Below are positions 8,309 through 18,999 of a stretch of 64,000 bases of DNA, in pieces (positions within the stretch are counted from its first letter, which is position 1; every line of letters starts with the position of its first letter). The notes beneath the pieces were generated by a model. It did no database searches. It was given only the letters and a program-made list of their open reading frames with translations, and was not told the DNA's origin. The stretch spans positions 1,426,001 to 1,490,000 of the forward strand of contig CAVSGF010000002.1 of assembly GCA_963727415.1 (NCBI GenBank), written 5' to 3'. A program made the translations under genes and the position numbers. The DNA comes from DASQPR01 sp963727415 (GTDB lineage: Bacteria; Actinomycetota; Actinomycetes; Mycobacteriales; Micromonosporaceae).

Positions 8309-11300
8309 CCGTCGCGGTACCGGCGGAATGGACCCGCGGCACCACGACTGCGTACCCGCGCGCCGGTCTGGCACAGCTGATCTGGCGGCACGCGCGGCAG
8401 CGGCCGGACGCCATCGCGGTGCGCCAGTGGGATCGGGAGCTCAGCTACGGCGGCCTGATCGCGGGCGCCGCCGACGTGGCCGGTCGCCTGGCCGCCGCTG
8501 GTGTGGCGGCGGAGTCACGGGTTGTGGTCTGCGCGGCGCGCCGGCCCGGAATGGTCACCGCCGTCGCCGGGGTTCTGGCGGCGGGCGCGGCATACGTGCC
8601 GATCGACCCGGCCCACCCGGCCCGCCGCCGCGACCTGATCATCGCCGACGCCGGTGTACGGGTAGCCGTCGTCGACGACGCGGGTCGGGCCGCCCTGGCC
8701 GATACCGGCCTCACCCTGATCGATGTGACCGGCGACCTGGCCGGCGCCGCCGCTTCGGTGGATCCTGTAGCGGAACCGGCCCCGATCGGGCTGGACGCCG
8801 CCGCCTATGTGCTCTACACGTCCGGATCCACCGGTGCGCCCAAGGGCGTGGTCGTCAGTCACCGCAGCGCCGTGGCGTTCTGCACCTCCACCGCGTCCAC
8901 CTGCGGCGTGGACGCCCGCACTCGGGGCATCGCGTTCGCTTCGCTGACCTTCGACGTCTCGGTGCTGGACCTGTTCACCGTCCTGATCGAAGGCGGCACC
9001 GTCTGCCTGGTCGACGATGACGACCGCGCCGATCCGGACCGGCTGCAGAAGTTCCTGATCGGCCACCGGGTGACGTGGGGATATCTGCCGCCGACGCTGC
9101 TGCCGCTGCTGGATCCGGTGCCACTGACTGAGCTGACCGAGCTGATTGTCGGCGGCGAGGCGACCAGCCCGGAGCAGGTGGAGCGGTGGTCAGCGGGTCG
9201 TGCGTTCCGGAACTGGTACGGGCCGACCGAGGCCACCGTGTCGGTGACCGGTGCCCGGCTCGACGGCACCTGGTCGACGCCGCTGCCGATCGGCGGCCCG
9301 CTGCCGAACCACCGGTGCTACGTGCTCGACGGCAACCTCCATCCGGTTCCGGTCGGCGTGGTGGGCGAACTGTACGTCTCCGGCGTCGGGCTGGCACGCG
9401 GGTACCTGAACGCGCCGGGACTGACCGCCGCCCGGTTCCGGCCCGACCCGTACGCCGACGAGCCGGGCCGGCGCATGTACGCCACCGGCGACCGGGTCCG
9501 CTGGCAGCCGGATGGCCGGCTGGCGTTCCTCGGCCGCCTCGACGGGCAGGTCAAGGTGAACGGCCACCGCATCGAGGTGGGCGAGATCGAGGCGGTTCTC
9601 GGTGCTCATCCCCGGGTGGCGCAGTCGGCGGTGGAAGTGCGCCGCGACCCGCCGGCAGGTGCCCGCTTGATCGCCTACGTCACCGGGCCGGATGCGCCGG
9701 ACGGAGCGGAACTGCGATTCTTCGCCGGGCGCCGGCTGCCCGGGTACATGGTGCCGTCCCAGTTCGTCCGGCTGGACGCGCTGCCGCTGACCGCGTCCAG
9801 CAAGGTTGACTTCGCGGCCCTTGCCCGCCACGTGCCCGGCACCGGCGGCGACACCGCCCCGGCGACCGGGGCCGGGCCGGATCCGGACGACGCTGACAAC
9901 CCGGTCCACCGGGCCGTGGCCGCCGCGTGGCGCCAAGCCCTGGGCGTAACCCGGGCGGGCTGGGATGACGACTTCGTGGCCAGCGGCGGCACGTCGCTCG
10001 CGGCGATGCGGCTGTCGGGCCTGCTGAGCCGGCAACTCGGCCGCAGGATCTCGGTCGCCGACGTGTTCCGCGCCGGCACCCCACGGCAACTGGCCATGTC
10101 GGCCGGCACGACTGCCGAAGCGGTCGCCGAACCCGCTTTCGAAGCGGTCATCGAGCCAGTCATCGAGCCGGCCACCGCTAACCAGCCGCGGCTTTCGTCC
10201 GCACAGCGCCGGTTGTGGTTCGTCGACCGCCTGGCCGGCGGTACCCGGCCTACAACATCGCCACCGCGCAGCGGTTGCGTGGCCCGCTCGACGTCGCCGC
10301 GCTGTCCGGCGCGATCGCCGCGGCGGTCCGGCGGCACGCCGCGTTGCGCTGGCGGATCCCCGATCGCGACGGCGTACCGCACGTCGTCGTCACGCCGGCG
10401 GAGCCGATCCGGTTGATCGCCGAACCGGTCCCGGCCGGCCGGCTGACGGGCGTGCTGGACGAGGAGGCCGGCCGCCGGTTCGATCTCGGAGCCGGACCGC
10501 TGTGGCGATGCCGGCTGCTGGAAACCGGTCCGGACGAGCATGTGCTGGCGCTGACCGTGCACCACATCGTCTTCGACGGCTGGTCGCTCGACGTGCTGTA
10601 CCGCGACATCAGCCGGGCGTACCGGGATCCGGCGGCGCCCGACGGCGACGCCACCGACTTCGCCGACTACGTGGCCTGGTCCGAGCGGATCTCGGCCACG
10701 GCCGGGCCGGCCGACCGCCCGTGGTGGCAGCGGCAGCTCAGCGGTGTGCCCACGGTGCTGGAGCTACCGGGCGACCGGCGGCGCCCGCCGGTGTCGGGCT
10801 TCCCCGGAGCCAGCGTCGACCGGCCGGTACCGCCCGCCATCGCGGCCGGCCTGGGCCGGATGACACGGGCGTTGCGGGTCACCGGCTACGCGGCGCTGCT
10901 CGCCACATTCGGCGTACTGGTCCACCGGCTGTCCGGCGCCACGGACATGGTCATCGGAGCGCCGGCCGCGCACCGGCGCCACCCTGGGTTCGACGGCACC
11001 GTCGGCTTCATGGTCGACACCCTGCCGATCCGGATACGAATCGACGACGACGCCCCGTTCGGCAGCCACGCACGTGCTTGCCAGCAGACGGTCATCGAGG
11101 CGATCGAGCACCGTTCGGTTCCGTTCGAGCGCATCGTCGAGGATCTTCGCGCGCCGCGCGACCTGTCCCGCAATCCGGTCGTCCAGGTGCTGTTCAACAT
11201 GTACAGCCTGGCCGGTGTCGATCTGGATCTGCCGGGGATCGCGGCCGAAGAGGTGACCGGCGGCGTACCAGGCTCGCTGTTCGACTTGACGCTGTACGCG

Positions 11301-13403
11301 ATCGAGCGGGCCGGCGGGCTGACCCTGCAAGCCGTGTACAACCCAGACCTGTACGGCTCTGAACGGGTCGACGCGATGCTCGACAGCTATCTGGCTCTGC
11401 TGGGGACGTTCGTCACCGACCCCTCGATGCCGGTTGGATCTGCGCTGGCGCGGCCGTCTCGATCGGCCCTGCCGGACCTGACCCGCCCGCTGGCGCCGGC
11501 GATTGCTGTCGAGCCGATCGCCGCCACCGTCGCGACCCAGGTGCGGCGGCGCCGAGACGACCCGGCCGTCGAAGGACCAGGTGGTGCGCTGACCTACCGG
11601 CAGATCTGGGATCTGGCGTCATCGGTCGCGACCGGTATTCGCGCCGCCGGCGCCAGCGCGATAGGTATCCTCGCCGCCCGCGATCCGGCGCTACCCGCGG
11701 TGCTGCTCGGGGCACTGCGCTCCGGCGTGCGCTGGCTGCTGCTCGATCCGGCTCAGCCAGCCGCACGGCTGGCCGCCCTCATCCGGCAGGCAGAAGTCAC
11801 GCTGCTGGTGGCGTGTCCCGGCGCGACAATTCCGACGGAGCCGTCCGGGATGCCCGTGCTCGACCTCGCGACCATCGGCGCCGCACCCGGCCAGGCGCTT
11901 GTGGAGCCGCCGACGGGGTTCGGGCGCTATGCCCTGACCACCTCGGGTTCCACCGGAACGCCGGTGATCGTGGAGTGTGACGAGCGACCACTGGCCCGGT
12001 TCCTCGACTGGTACGCGCGCCGGTTCGCGATCTCCGCCGGGGACCGCACCGCGCTGCTCGGCGGCCTGGGCCACGATCCGCTGCTGCGGGACGCCCTGGT
12101 ACCGCTGGTGGTCGGCGGGCTCGTCTGCGTACCGGAGCCGGAATGGCTGCGCGACCCGTTGCGGCTGGCCGGGTTCCTGGCCGAGCGGGGTGTCACCATC
12201 GTCCACCTCACTCCGGCGCTCGGCCGGGCGCTCGCGCTTGCCGGTGCCATGCTGCCCGCCGCCCGGCTCGTGGTCTGCGGCGGCGATCGTCTGGCACCCG
12301 CCGACGTGGCCGCCCTGAGGCGGCTGGCACCCAACGCGACACTGGTCAACGGATACGGCACCACGGAAACGCCACAACTGCAGGCGCTGCACGAACTCGC
12401 CGGCGACGGTAGCGAGGGCGATCTCGCGGCGGTCCCGGTTGGTACCGGGGTCAACGGCGCCGAGTTGCACATACGAACGCCGGGCGGAACCCCGGCCGCG
12501 GTCGGGGAACTGGGCGAGGTGCTGGTCCGGGGCCGGAACCTGGCGAGCGGGTACACCACGGCCGCGGGCGACGACGGCCCGCCCCGCGCGGGGTTTTTCC
12601 AGACCAGCGACCACATCGGAACCGCCGGCGATGGTCGGCCGCCAGGCGACCCGGACGATCGGACATTCGCCACCGGTGACCTGGGCCGGTACGACAGCCG
12701 GGGTCTGGTGGTGCTCGCCGGGCGGCTGGATGACCAGGTGAAGATCCGCGGCTTCCGGGTGGAGCTGGGTGAGATCGAGTCCGTGCTCGCCAGCCATCCG
12801 GACGTGACCGCGGCCGCCGCGGCCGTCCGCGGATCCGGCGACGACCAGGTGATCTACGCCTACGCCGTGCCACGGCGCGCCGCGGTGGCGACGGCGGATC
12901 TGCGGGCTCATCTGACCGCCGCACTGCCCGAATATGCCCGCCCCAAGGAGGTGATCCTGGTGACCGAGATCCCAGTCAGCCGCAACGGCAAGGTCGACCG
13001 CTCGGCGTTGCCGTCGCCGGCCGGCCCATCCGTCGCCGGCCACACCGAAGCAGCCACGCCGGTCGAACGCCAGATCGCTGCCGTCTGGCGTGAGGTTCTC
13101 GGCCTGCCGAGGGTGTCGGTGACCGCCAACTTCTTCGACATCGGCGGTCACTCCCTGGCCGTGGTGGCCGTGCAGGCGCGGATCCGGCAGGTGCTGGCGC
13201 GCCACGTCGAGCTCGTCGACCTGTTCCGTTTCCCCTCGATCCGATCCCTAGCCGCCCATCTCTCCGGCGACCAGCGCGCCCCCGGCCTCGATCGGGCCGA
13301 GCGCAGATTGGCCGTTCAGCGACGCCGGACACCGGCCAACCGGCCGGCCACCGGTCCCACCCGACTGACGAGGAGTGCGCCTCATGAACACCCCGATGCC
13401 TGA
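8305..13403 (+). CDS. NRPS-1, domains A-T-C-A-T, interrupted by a one-base frameshift near 10241
   Basis: ATG 8305 overlaps the LanB stop (ATGA). Frame 1 encodes A1 (YTSGSTGAPKG near residue 172, NWYGPTEAT), a carrier domain with Ser564 and the start of a condensation domain (AQRRLWFVDRL). Reading then shifts: the C domain continues in the frame open from 10215 (PAYNIA, HHIVFDG at 10560-10580), followed by A2 and a second carrier domain (DIGGHSL). There is no C domain before A1, so this is the likely starter module. Residues read by eye for A1 are D-V-L-Y-I-G-W-V-S, matching no code I know. A2 is atypical: STGTPVIV replaces the usual TGxPKG and YGTTETP replaces YGPTE; its code reads D-P-R-H-V-G-G-Q-L. 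The gene overlaps the PKS by 20 bp. As written, translation would end at 10416. Confidence 0.88.
10233..10250 (+). other. Frameshift point inside the NRPS-1 condensation domain
   Basis: Upstream sequence encodes LWFVDRLAGG in one frame and downstream sequence encodes PAYNIATAQRLRG in another. Restoring one base in GGCGGTACCCGG (for example GGTGAC) gives a continuous LAGGDPAYNIA, the normal start of a condensation domain. One missing base is therefore the simplest explanation. Since every downstream gene is intact, a sequencing or assembly error or a very recent mutation is likelier than old decay. I see no obvious slippery heptamer for programmed frameshifting. Confidence 0.8.
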
Positions 13404-16400
13404 CTCCGGCGAGTACGCCGGCCCCGAGCCGATCGCGATCGTTGGACTCGCGTGCCGGCTTCCCGGAGCCCGCGACGCCGACGAGTTCTGGCGTAACCTC
13501 ACGGCCGGCGTGGAGTCACTGCAGAGCTTCACCCGCGAGGAGCAACTCGCGGCGGGGGTCGCGCAGCGGCACGTCGACGATCCGAGCTTCGTGTCCGCGG
13601 CGATGGTCCTCGACGACATGGAGTACCTCGACGCGGCGCTGTTCGGCCTGACCAGCCGGGAGGCGGAGGTCCGGGACCCGCAGCAGCGGCTGTTCCTGGA
13701 ACTGGCTCACACCGCGCTCGAGGACGCCGGTTACGATCCGGCTCGCTACGACGGCGACATCGGTGTCTACGGCGGCATCGGCGCCGACGAATACCAGTGG
13801 CGCAACATCCGCCGCAACCCGCAGGTGTTCGCCGCGGCCGGAGCACTCGCCGTGGCGACCGGCAACCATCCGGATTACCTGGCGACGTTCACGGCGTACA
13901 AGCTGAACCTGCGCGGCCCGGCCGTTACCGTGCACACCGCGTGCTCATCGTCGCTCGTCGCGATGCACCTCGCCGTCGAGGCCCTGCGCAACGGTGAATG
14001 CGACATGGCGCTGAGCGGAGCCGCGTCGATCGAGCTGCCGCACCGGGCCGGGTACGTCTACGACGAGGGCGGCATCAACTCGCCGGACGGCCACTGCCGG
14101 GCGTTCGACGCGGGCGCCGCCGGAACCGTCTGGGGCAGCGGCGGCGGTGTGGTGGTCTTGCGCCGGTTGAGCGACGCGCTGGCCGACGGCGACCACATCC
14201 GCGCGGTCATCCGGGGCAACGCCATCAACAACGACGGCTCGGACAAGGTGGGCTTCTCGGCTCCGAGCGTGGACGGCCAGGTGGCGGTGATCGCGAACGC
14301 CCTCGGCGTGGCCGCGGTCGATCCCCGGACCGTCAGCTACGTCGAGGCGCACGGCACCGGGACCGCCCTCGGCGACCCGATCGAGGTCGCGGCGCTGGCC
14401 ACGGTCTTCGGCCAGAACTCGGCCGACACCGGCTGGTGCGCCCTGGCGTCGGTCAAGACCAATATCGGTCATCTCGGTCCGGCGGCCGGGGTCGCCGGCG
14501 TCATCAAGACGGTGCTGGCCATGGAACATGGCCTGATCCCACCGATCGTCAACTTTGAGAAGCCGCACGAAAAGATCGACTTCGCCAGCAGCCCCTTCTA
14601 CGTGAACACGACGTTGTCACGGTGGACCAGTGTCGACGGGCAGCCACGACGGGCCGGGGTGAGCTCGTTCGGGATCGGTGGCACCAACGCCCATTTGATC
14701 CTTGAAGAGGCGCCGCCGGCGGCCGCGGCCCTCGAAGACGATCCGGGATCGCCGGCCGGCTCCCGGGAGCGCAGGGCACATCTGGTGCAGGTGAGCGCCC
14801 GCACCGAGGTCGCGCGCGCGGCCAGCGTGACCCGGCTGGCCGAGCGGCTCTCGGCAAGTGGCGACCTGGATCTCGGCGGTGTCGATCTCGGCGATGTCGC
14901 CTATACGCTTCGCTCCGGGCGGAAGGCACGGCCCATCCGGGCTGCCGTGGTGGCAGGCAGCGTTTCGGACGCGGCCGCCGCCCTGGCCGACCGCAAGCGC
15001 CTGATCACCGGCTCGGCCGGAGCCCGGCCGCCACGCGTGGCATTCCTGTTCTCCGGGCAGGGCTCGCAGTACGCCGGCATGGGCGCGCAGCTGTACCGGT
15101 GCGAACCGGCGTTTGCCGCGGCCGTTGACGAGTGCGCCGAGATACTACGCCCGGAACTCGGCCGCGACCTGCGCGAACCGATGTTCGCCGCGGGCGACCG
15201 GGACGCCGACGCGCTGCTCGGGCAGACCGAGTTCACCCAGCCCGCCCTGTTCGTCGTCGAGTACGCCCTGGCCGCCCTGTGGCGATCGTGGGGCATCGAG
15301 CCGGACGCCATGATCGGTCACAGCATCGGCGAGTATGTCGCGGCCACCCTGGCCGGGGTGTTCCCGCTCGCCGACGCGCTGCGCCTGGTGGCCACGCGCG
15401 GCCGGCTGATGCAGTCGATGCCGCCCGGTGCGATGCTCGCCGTCACCCTGGACGAACTTGAGGTACGCGACGAACTGCCGCCGGACTTGTCGATCGCGAC
15501 CGTGAACGGTCCGGGTACCTGCGTCGTGGCGGGCCCGACCGAGGCCGTCTCCGGGTACGCCGCCACCCTCGCCGAACGCGGCGTGGGCTCCAAGGCGCTG
15601 CGCACCTCTCATGCCTTCCACTCGCCTATGATGGACCCGATTCTCGGCGCGTTCCGCGAAGCCGTCGCCGCGGCTGGTCCGGCCGGTCCGGCCCGGCCGT
15701 TCCTGTCCAACGTCACCGGCGAGCTGATCACGGCGGAGCAGGCGAGCGACCCCTCGTACTGGGCCAACCACCTCCGCGAAACCGTGCGCTTCAACGACTG
15801 CGTGCGCAGGTTGCTGGACGACGGCGACTGGATTCTGCTCGAGGTCGGCCCGGGCCGGCAACTGGCCGGCCTGACCCGGCGGCACCTGACCCGGGACGCG
15901 GTGCCACCGCTGTCCAGCCTGCCTCCGGCCGGCGACGCCCGGGGCGATCTGGCGACCATCTACGACGCGGCGGCCCGGATCTGGGTCAACGGCGGCCCGG
16001 TCGAGGTCACTCCGGCGGCGGGCGGCCGCCGGGTGTCGCTTCCGACATACCCGTACGAGCGCAAGAAGTACTGGGTGGATCCGGTGGCCCAGGCGGACTC
16101 GATGGCGCCGGAGCGGACCGGGCCGCGCGCCCTGCCGGACTGGTTCGCCACCCCCGCCTGGCGGCAGGCCGAACCCGCCGAGCGTGCCCGGTTCCAGCGG
16201 TGTCTGTTCTTCGGTGACGGGCCGGTCGCCGACGCTGTGGTGGCCCGGCTCCGGGGTGACGGTGTCGACGTGACCCAGGTAGGCATCGCCCGCGAGGCGC
16301 GGTTCGGCGACGCGTGCGCGATCCGCCCGGATCGACGCGACGACATCGATGCCCTCCTCGTGCACCTCGGTCCGGATCGGCCGGACCGGATCATCCACGG

Positions 16401-18996
16401 ATACGCGCTGGACGGAGAGCCTTCCGACGGCGACCCGGCGCGAACCTGGAACGCGCAGAACCGGGGCTTCTTCAGCGTCCTCGCGCTTGCTCAGGCGCTG
16501 GCCGCGGCCGAGCCGGCCGGCGGTGACCGGGACGGCGCACTCGGGGCGGGCACGCCGGATGGCCCGGCGCCGGTCCAGTTGGACCTGCTCACCGACCGTA
16601 CCCAGGATGTGACCGGAGACGACCTGCACCGGCCGGAGCACGCGACGGTGGGCGGCGCGGTGCGGGTACTCCCGCTGGAGATGCCGTGGCTGTCGGTCCG
16701 GCAGATCGATGTCGATGCCCGCCGTCGGGCCGTCGCCGACGACGCGGTCGCCGAGTTGTTCGCGCGCACCGGCGACGATCAGCTGGTGCTGCGCGGTGGG
16801 CGGCGCTGGACGCAGGCCTGGGCGCCGGCGAAGGCGGACGGCGATCCGGCGCTGGCCCTGCCACCGGGCGGGGTGTGCCTGATTACCGGAGGTCTCGGCG
16901 GCATCGGCATTACGGTCGCGGAGGACCTCGCCGTGCGGCTCGGCGCGCGCGTGGTCCTGGTGTCCCGTGGCGGCCTGCCGGACCGGGCCGAGTGGGACGA
17001 ATACGTCGCGGTGCATGGTGTGCGAGACCGGGTGGGGCGGGCGATCGCCGCGATCCGGCGGGTCGAGGAGGCCGCGAGCGCTGGTGGCGGCGGCCAGGTG
17101 GTAGCGATCGCCGCCGATGTGTCAAGCACGCCGGACATGTGCCGGGTCCGTGATGAGGTGCTTGAGCGGTTCGGCCAGATCGACGTGATCGTTCATGCGG
17201 CCGGTGTGCCGGGCGACGGCATGGCGGAGGTCAAGGAGCGCGAGCAGGCCGAGGCGGTGATGGCGCCGAAGCTGCTCGGGACGCTGGCGCTACGAGCCGC
17301 GTTCGGGCATCTGTCCCTGCGGGCCGTGGTGTTGTGCTCGTCCATCACCGGCATAGCCGGAGGTTTCGGCCAGATCGACTACTGCGGGGCGAACGCCTTC
17401 ATGGATGCGTTCGCCCGCGGCGACCATGGCTTCAACGCGCGGGTGGTGTCGCTGAATTGGGGCGGCTGGCTTGACGTGGGCATGGCGGCCGAGGTGGCGG
17501 CCCCGGACGCGTTCCGGGCCCGGCAGCGCGGCGTGGTCAGCACGCCGATGGACCATCCGGTGCTCAGTGCGGTGCACCGCGATCCCGCGACCGACAACGC
17601 TTACGCCACCGGCATCATCGGCCCCGGCACCCACTGGGTTCTCGACGAGCACCGCATCAACGGCAGTCCGGTGATGCCGGGGACCGGTCACCTGGACACG
17701 GTACGGGCGGCGGCGGTGGCCGCGTTCGGCCCGGCGCACCCGGGCATGGTGGCGGAACTGCGCGACGTGGTCTTCATCGAGCCGATGGCGGTGCCCGACG
17801 GCGGTCGCGCCGAGTTGCGAGTGGCGTTCACCGATGGCGGGGACGGCCTCGACTTCAACGTGTCCAGCCAGGCAGGTGGCGTGGTGCGGGCACATGTCCG
17901 GGGCACGATCGGGTGGGTGCCCGAGCAGGCGCCGCCGGTGCATGACCTGGCGGCGATAAAGGAGCGCTGCCGGATCTCGTCGATGGAGCCCGACCCCGCG
18001 CATTCCCACTCGGGCATGCTCTCGTTCGGCCCGCGCTGGTCCAGCCTGCGGCGCGTACACACCGGCGTGGACGAGGAACTCGCCTGGCTCGAGGCCGGCG
18101 ATCTGGTGGCCGGGGAGGCCGGCTCCTGGACGCTGCATCCGGCGTTGCTGGATGAGGCGACGTCCTTCGGGACCAGCCGGGGCGACGGGCGCTACCTGCC
18201 GATGGGATATGGCCGGCTCTGCGTGCGGGGGCCCCTGCCGGCCCGATTCTGGAGCCATCTCACCTACCGCGGCGACGCCTCCGCGACCGATCTCATCGTG
18301 GCCGACCTGGCCCTGATCGACGCCGATGGTAACGAGATCGTCACCATCTCCGATTTCACCCTGCGCCGGATCGACGTGGAGGCGGTCGGCGCAACGGTGG
18401 CGGCCGGCGCCACAACGGACGCCGGTACGTCCGCCGGCCCGGCCACCGATACCGGCGACTTGGCTTACACCAAGGCCACCGCCGCCAACACCGACACTGT
18501 CGGCATCGCCCCGGCCGACGGCGCCGAGGCGCTGCGCCTGATGCTCGCGACCGACCTGGGTCCACAGGTAACCGTCACGGTGAGCGAGGTCAGCCGGATC
18601 ATCGCGTCGGTTCGCACGATCAACCAGTCCACCGTCGAGTCGGAGCTGGGCAGCGTGACGGCCGGTGCCGCCGAGCGGGTGGCCTCCGGCGACTACGTGG
18701 CACCGCGCACCGAGCTGGAACAGACGCTGTGCGCGCTGTGGTCGTCGGTGCTCGGCGCGGGCCAGGTCGGAGTCACCGACGACTTCTTCGACCTCGGCGG
18801 GAACTCGCTGGTCGCGGTGCAGCTGATCGCCTCGGTACGCAAGGCGGTCGGCGCGAAGCTGCCGATGCGCAGCCTGTTCGAGGCGCCGACGGTCGCCGGT
18901 ATGGCCGCCGCCGTCGACCGGGTCCGCGCTACCGCCGATCCCGGCAGCGCGACGGCGCCCGAGCCGACCATTCCGACGCTGGCACGAAGGAGCTGA
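13384..18996 (+). CDS. Type I PKS module KS-AT-KR-DH-T, malonyl-specific
   Basis: 1870 residues from ATG 13384, 9 bases after GAGGAG; GTG 13375 is an alternative. KS (about 15-440) has Cys187 in TACSSS, EAHGTGT and NIGH. AT (545-860) has Ser647 in GHSIGE and HAFH at 743-746, both malonyl-type signatures. KR (1160-1380) has TGGLGGIG at 1168, Ser1320, Tyr1333 and Asn1337, without an LDD motif. A dehydratase follows (1415-1660) with His1423 in HxxxGxxxxP and Asp1590 in HPALLD. A KR-tail-like segment (GAEALRLML, PQVTVTVSE) and a carrier domain (Ser1808 in LGGNSL) end the protein. It should add one C2 unit and leave a 2-enoyl thioester. KR before DH departs from the usual DH-KR order. The start overlaps NRPS-1; NRPS-2 begins 3 bases after the stop. 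Confidence 0.92.
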   Translation: MNTPMPDSGEYAGPEPIAIVGLACRLPGARDADEFWRNLTAGVESLQSFTREEQLAAGVAQRHVDDPSFVSAAMVLDDMEYLDAALFGLTSREAEVRDPQQRLFLELAHTALEDAGYDPARYDGDIGVYGGIGADEYQWRNIRRNPQVFAAAGALAVATGNHPDYLATFTAYKLNLRGPAVTVHTACSSSLVAMHLAVEALRNGECDMALSGAASIELPHRAGYVYDEGGINSPDGHCRAFDAGAAGTVWGSGGGVVVLRRLSDALADGDHIRAVIRGNAINNDGSDKVGFSAPSVDGQVAVIANALGVAAVDPRTVSYVEAHGTGTALGDPIEVAALATVFGQNSADTGWCALASVKTNIGHLGPAAGVAGVIKTVLAMEHGLIPPIVNFEKPHEKIDFASSPFYVNTTLSRWTSVDGQPRRAGVSSFGIGGTNAHLILEEAPPAAAALEDDPGSPAGSRERRAHLVQVSARTEVARAASVTRLAERLSASGDLDLGGVDLGDVAYTLRSGRKARPIRAAVVAGSVSDAAAALADRKRLITGSAGARPPRVAFLFSGQGSQYAGMGAQLYRCEPAFAAAVDECAEILRPELGRDLREPMFAAGDRDADALLGQTEFTQPALFVVEYALAALWRSWGIEPDAMIGHSIGEYVAATLAGVFPLADALRLVATRGRLMQSMPPGAMLAVTLDELEVRDELPPDLSIATVNGPGTCVVAGPTEAVSGYAATLAERGVGSKALRTSHAFHSPMMDPILGAFREAVAAAGPAGPARPFLSNVTGELITAEQASDPSYWANHLRETVRFNDCVRRLLDDGDWILLEVGPGRQLAGLTRRHLTRDAVPPLSSLPPAGDARGDLATIYDAAARIWVNGGPVEVTPAAGGRRVSLPTYPYERKKYWVDPVAQADSMAPERTGPRALPDWFATPAWRQAEPAERARFQRCLFFGDGPVADAVVARLRGDGVDVTQVGIAREARFGDACAIRPDRRDDIDALLVHLGPDRPDRIIHGYALDGEPSDGDPARTWNAQNRGFFSVLALAQALAAAEPAGGDRDGALGAGTPDGPAPVQLDLLTDRTQDVTGDDLHRPEHATVGGAVRVLPLEMPWLSVRQIDVDARRRAVADDAVAELFARTGDDQLVLRGGRRWTQAWAPAKADGDPALALPPGGVCLITGGLGGIGITVAEDLAVRLGARVVLVSRGGLPDRAEWDEYVAVHGVRDRVGRAIAAIRRVEEAASAGGGGQVVAIAADVSSTPDMCRVRDEVLERFGQIDVIVHAAGVPGDGMAEVKEREQAEAVMAPKLLGTLALRAAFGHLSLRAVVLCSSITGIAGGFGQIDYCGANAFMDAFARGDHGFNARVVSLNWGGWLDVGMAAEVAAPDAFRARQRGVVSTPMDHPVLSAVHRDPATDNAYATGIIGPGTHWVLDEHRINGSPVMPGTGHLDTVRAAAVAAFGPAHPGMVAELRDVVFIEPMAVPDGGRAELRVAFTDGGDGLDFNVSSQAGGVVRAHVRGTIGWVPEQAPPVHDLAAIKERCRISSMEPDPAHSHSGMLSFGPRWSSLRRVHTGVDEELAWLEAGDLVAGEAGSWTLHPALLDEATSFGTSRGDGRYLPMGYGRLCVRGPLPARFWSHLTYRGDASATDLIVADLALIDADGNEIVTISDFTLRRIDVEAVGATVAAGATTDAGTSAGPATDTGDLAYTKATAANTDTVGIAPADGAEALRLMLATDLGPQVTVTVSEVSRIIASVRTINQSTVESELGSVTAGAAERVASGDYVAPRTELEQTLCALWSSVLGAGQVGVTDDFFDLGGNSLVAVQLIASVRKAVGAKLPMRSLFEAPTVAGMAAAVDRVRATADPGSATAPEPTIPTLARRS

Positions 18997-18999
18997 CCA

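Noticed and set aside
10215..10260. NRPS-1 as two genuine separate genes, the second starting at GTG 10215
   Set aside because: The split falls inside a condensation domain, the GTG has no ribosome-binding site, and a one-base correction restores the domain.
11691..13205. Long minus-strand open frame (about 504 codons) opposite NRPS-1
   Set aside because: Its sequence is low-complexity and Gly/Arg/His/Gln-rich without any motif, and lies exactly opposite a well-supported A-T region. It is a GC-bias shadow, as are the long minus-strand frames at 15145-17016, 17290-19074 and 42577-44469.
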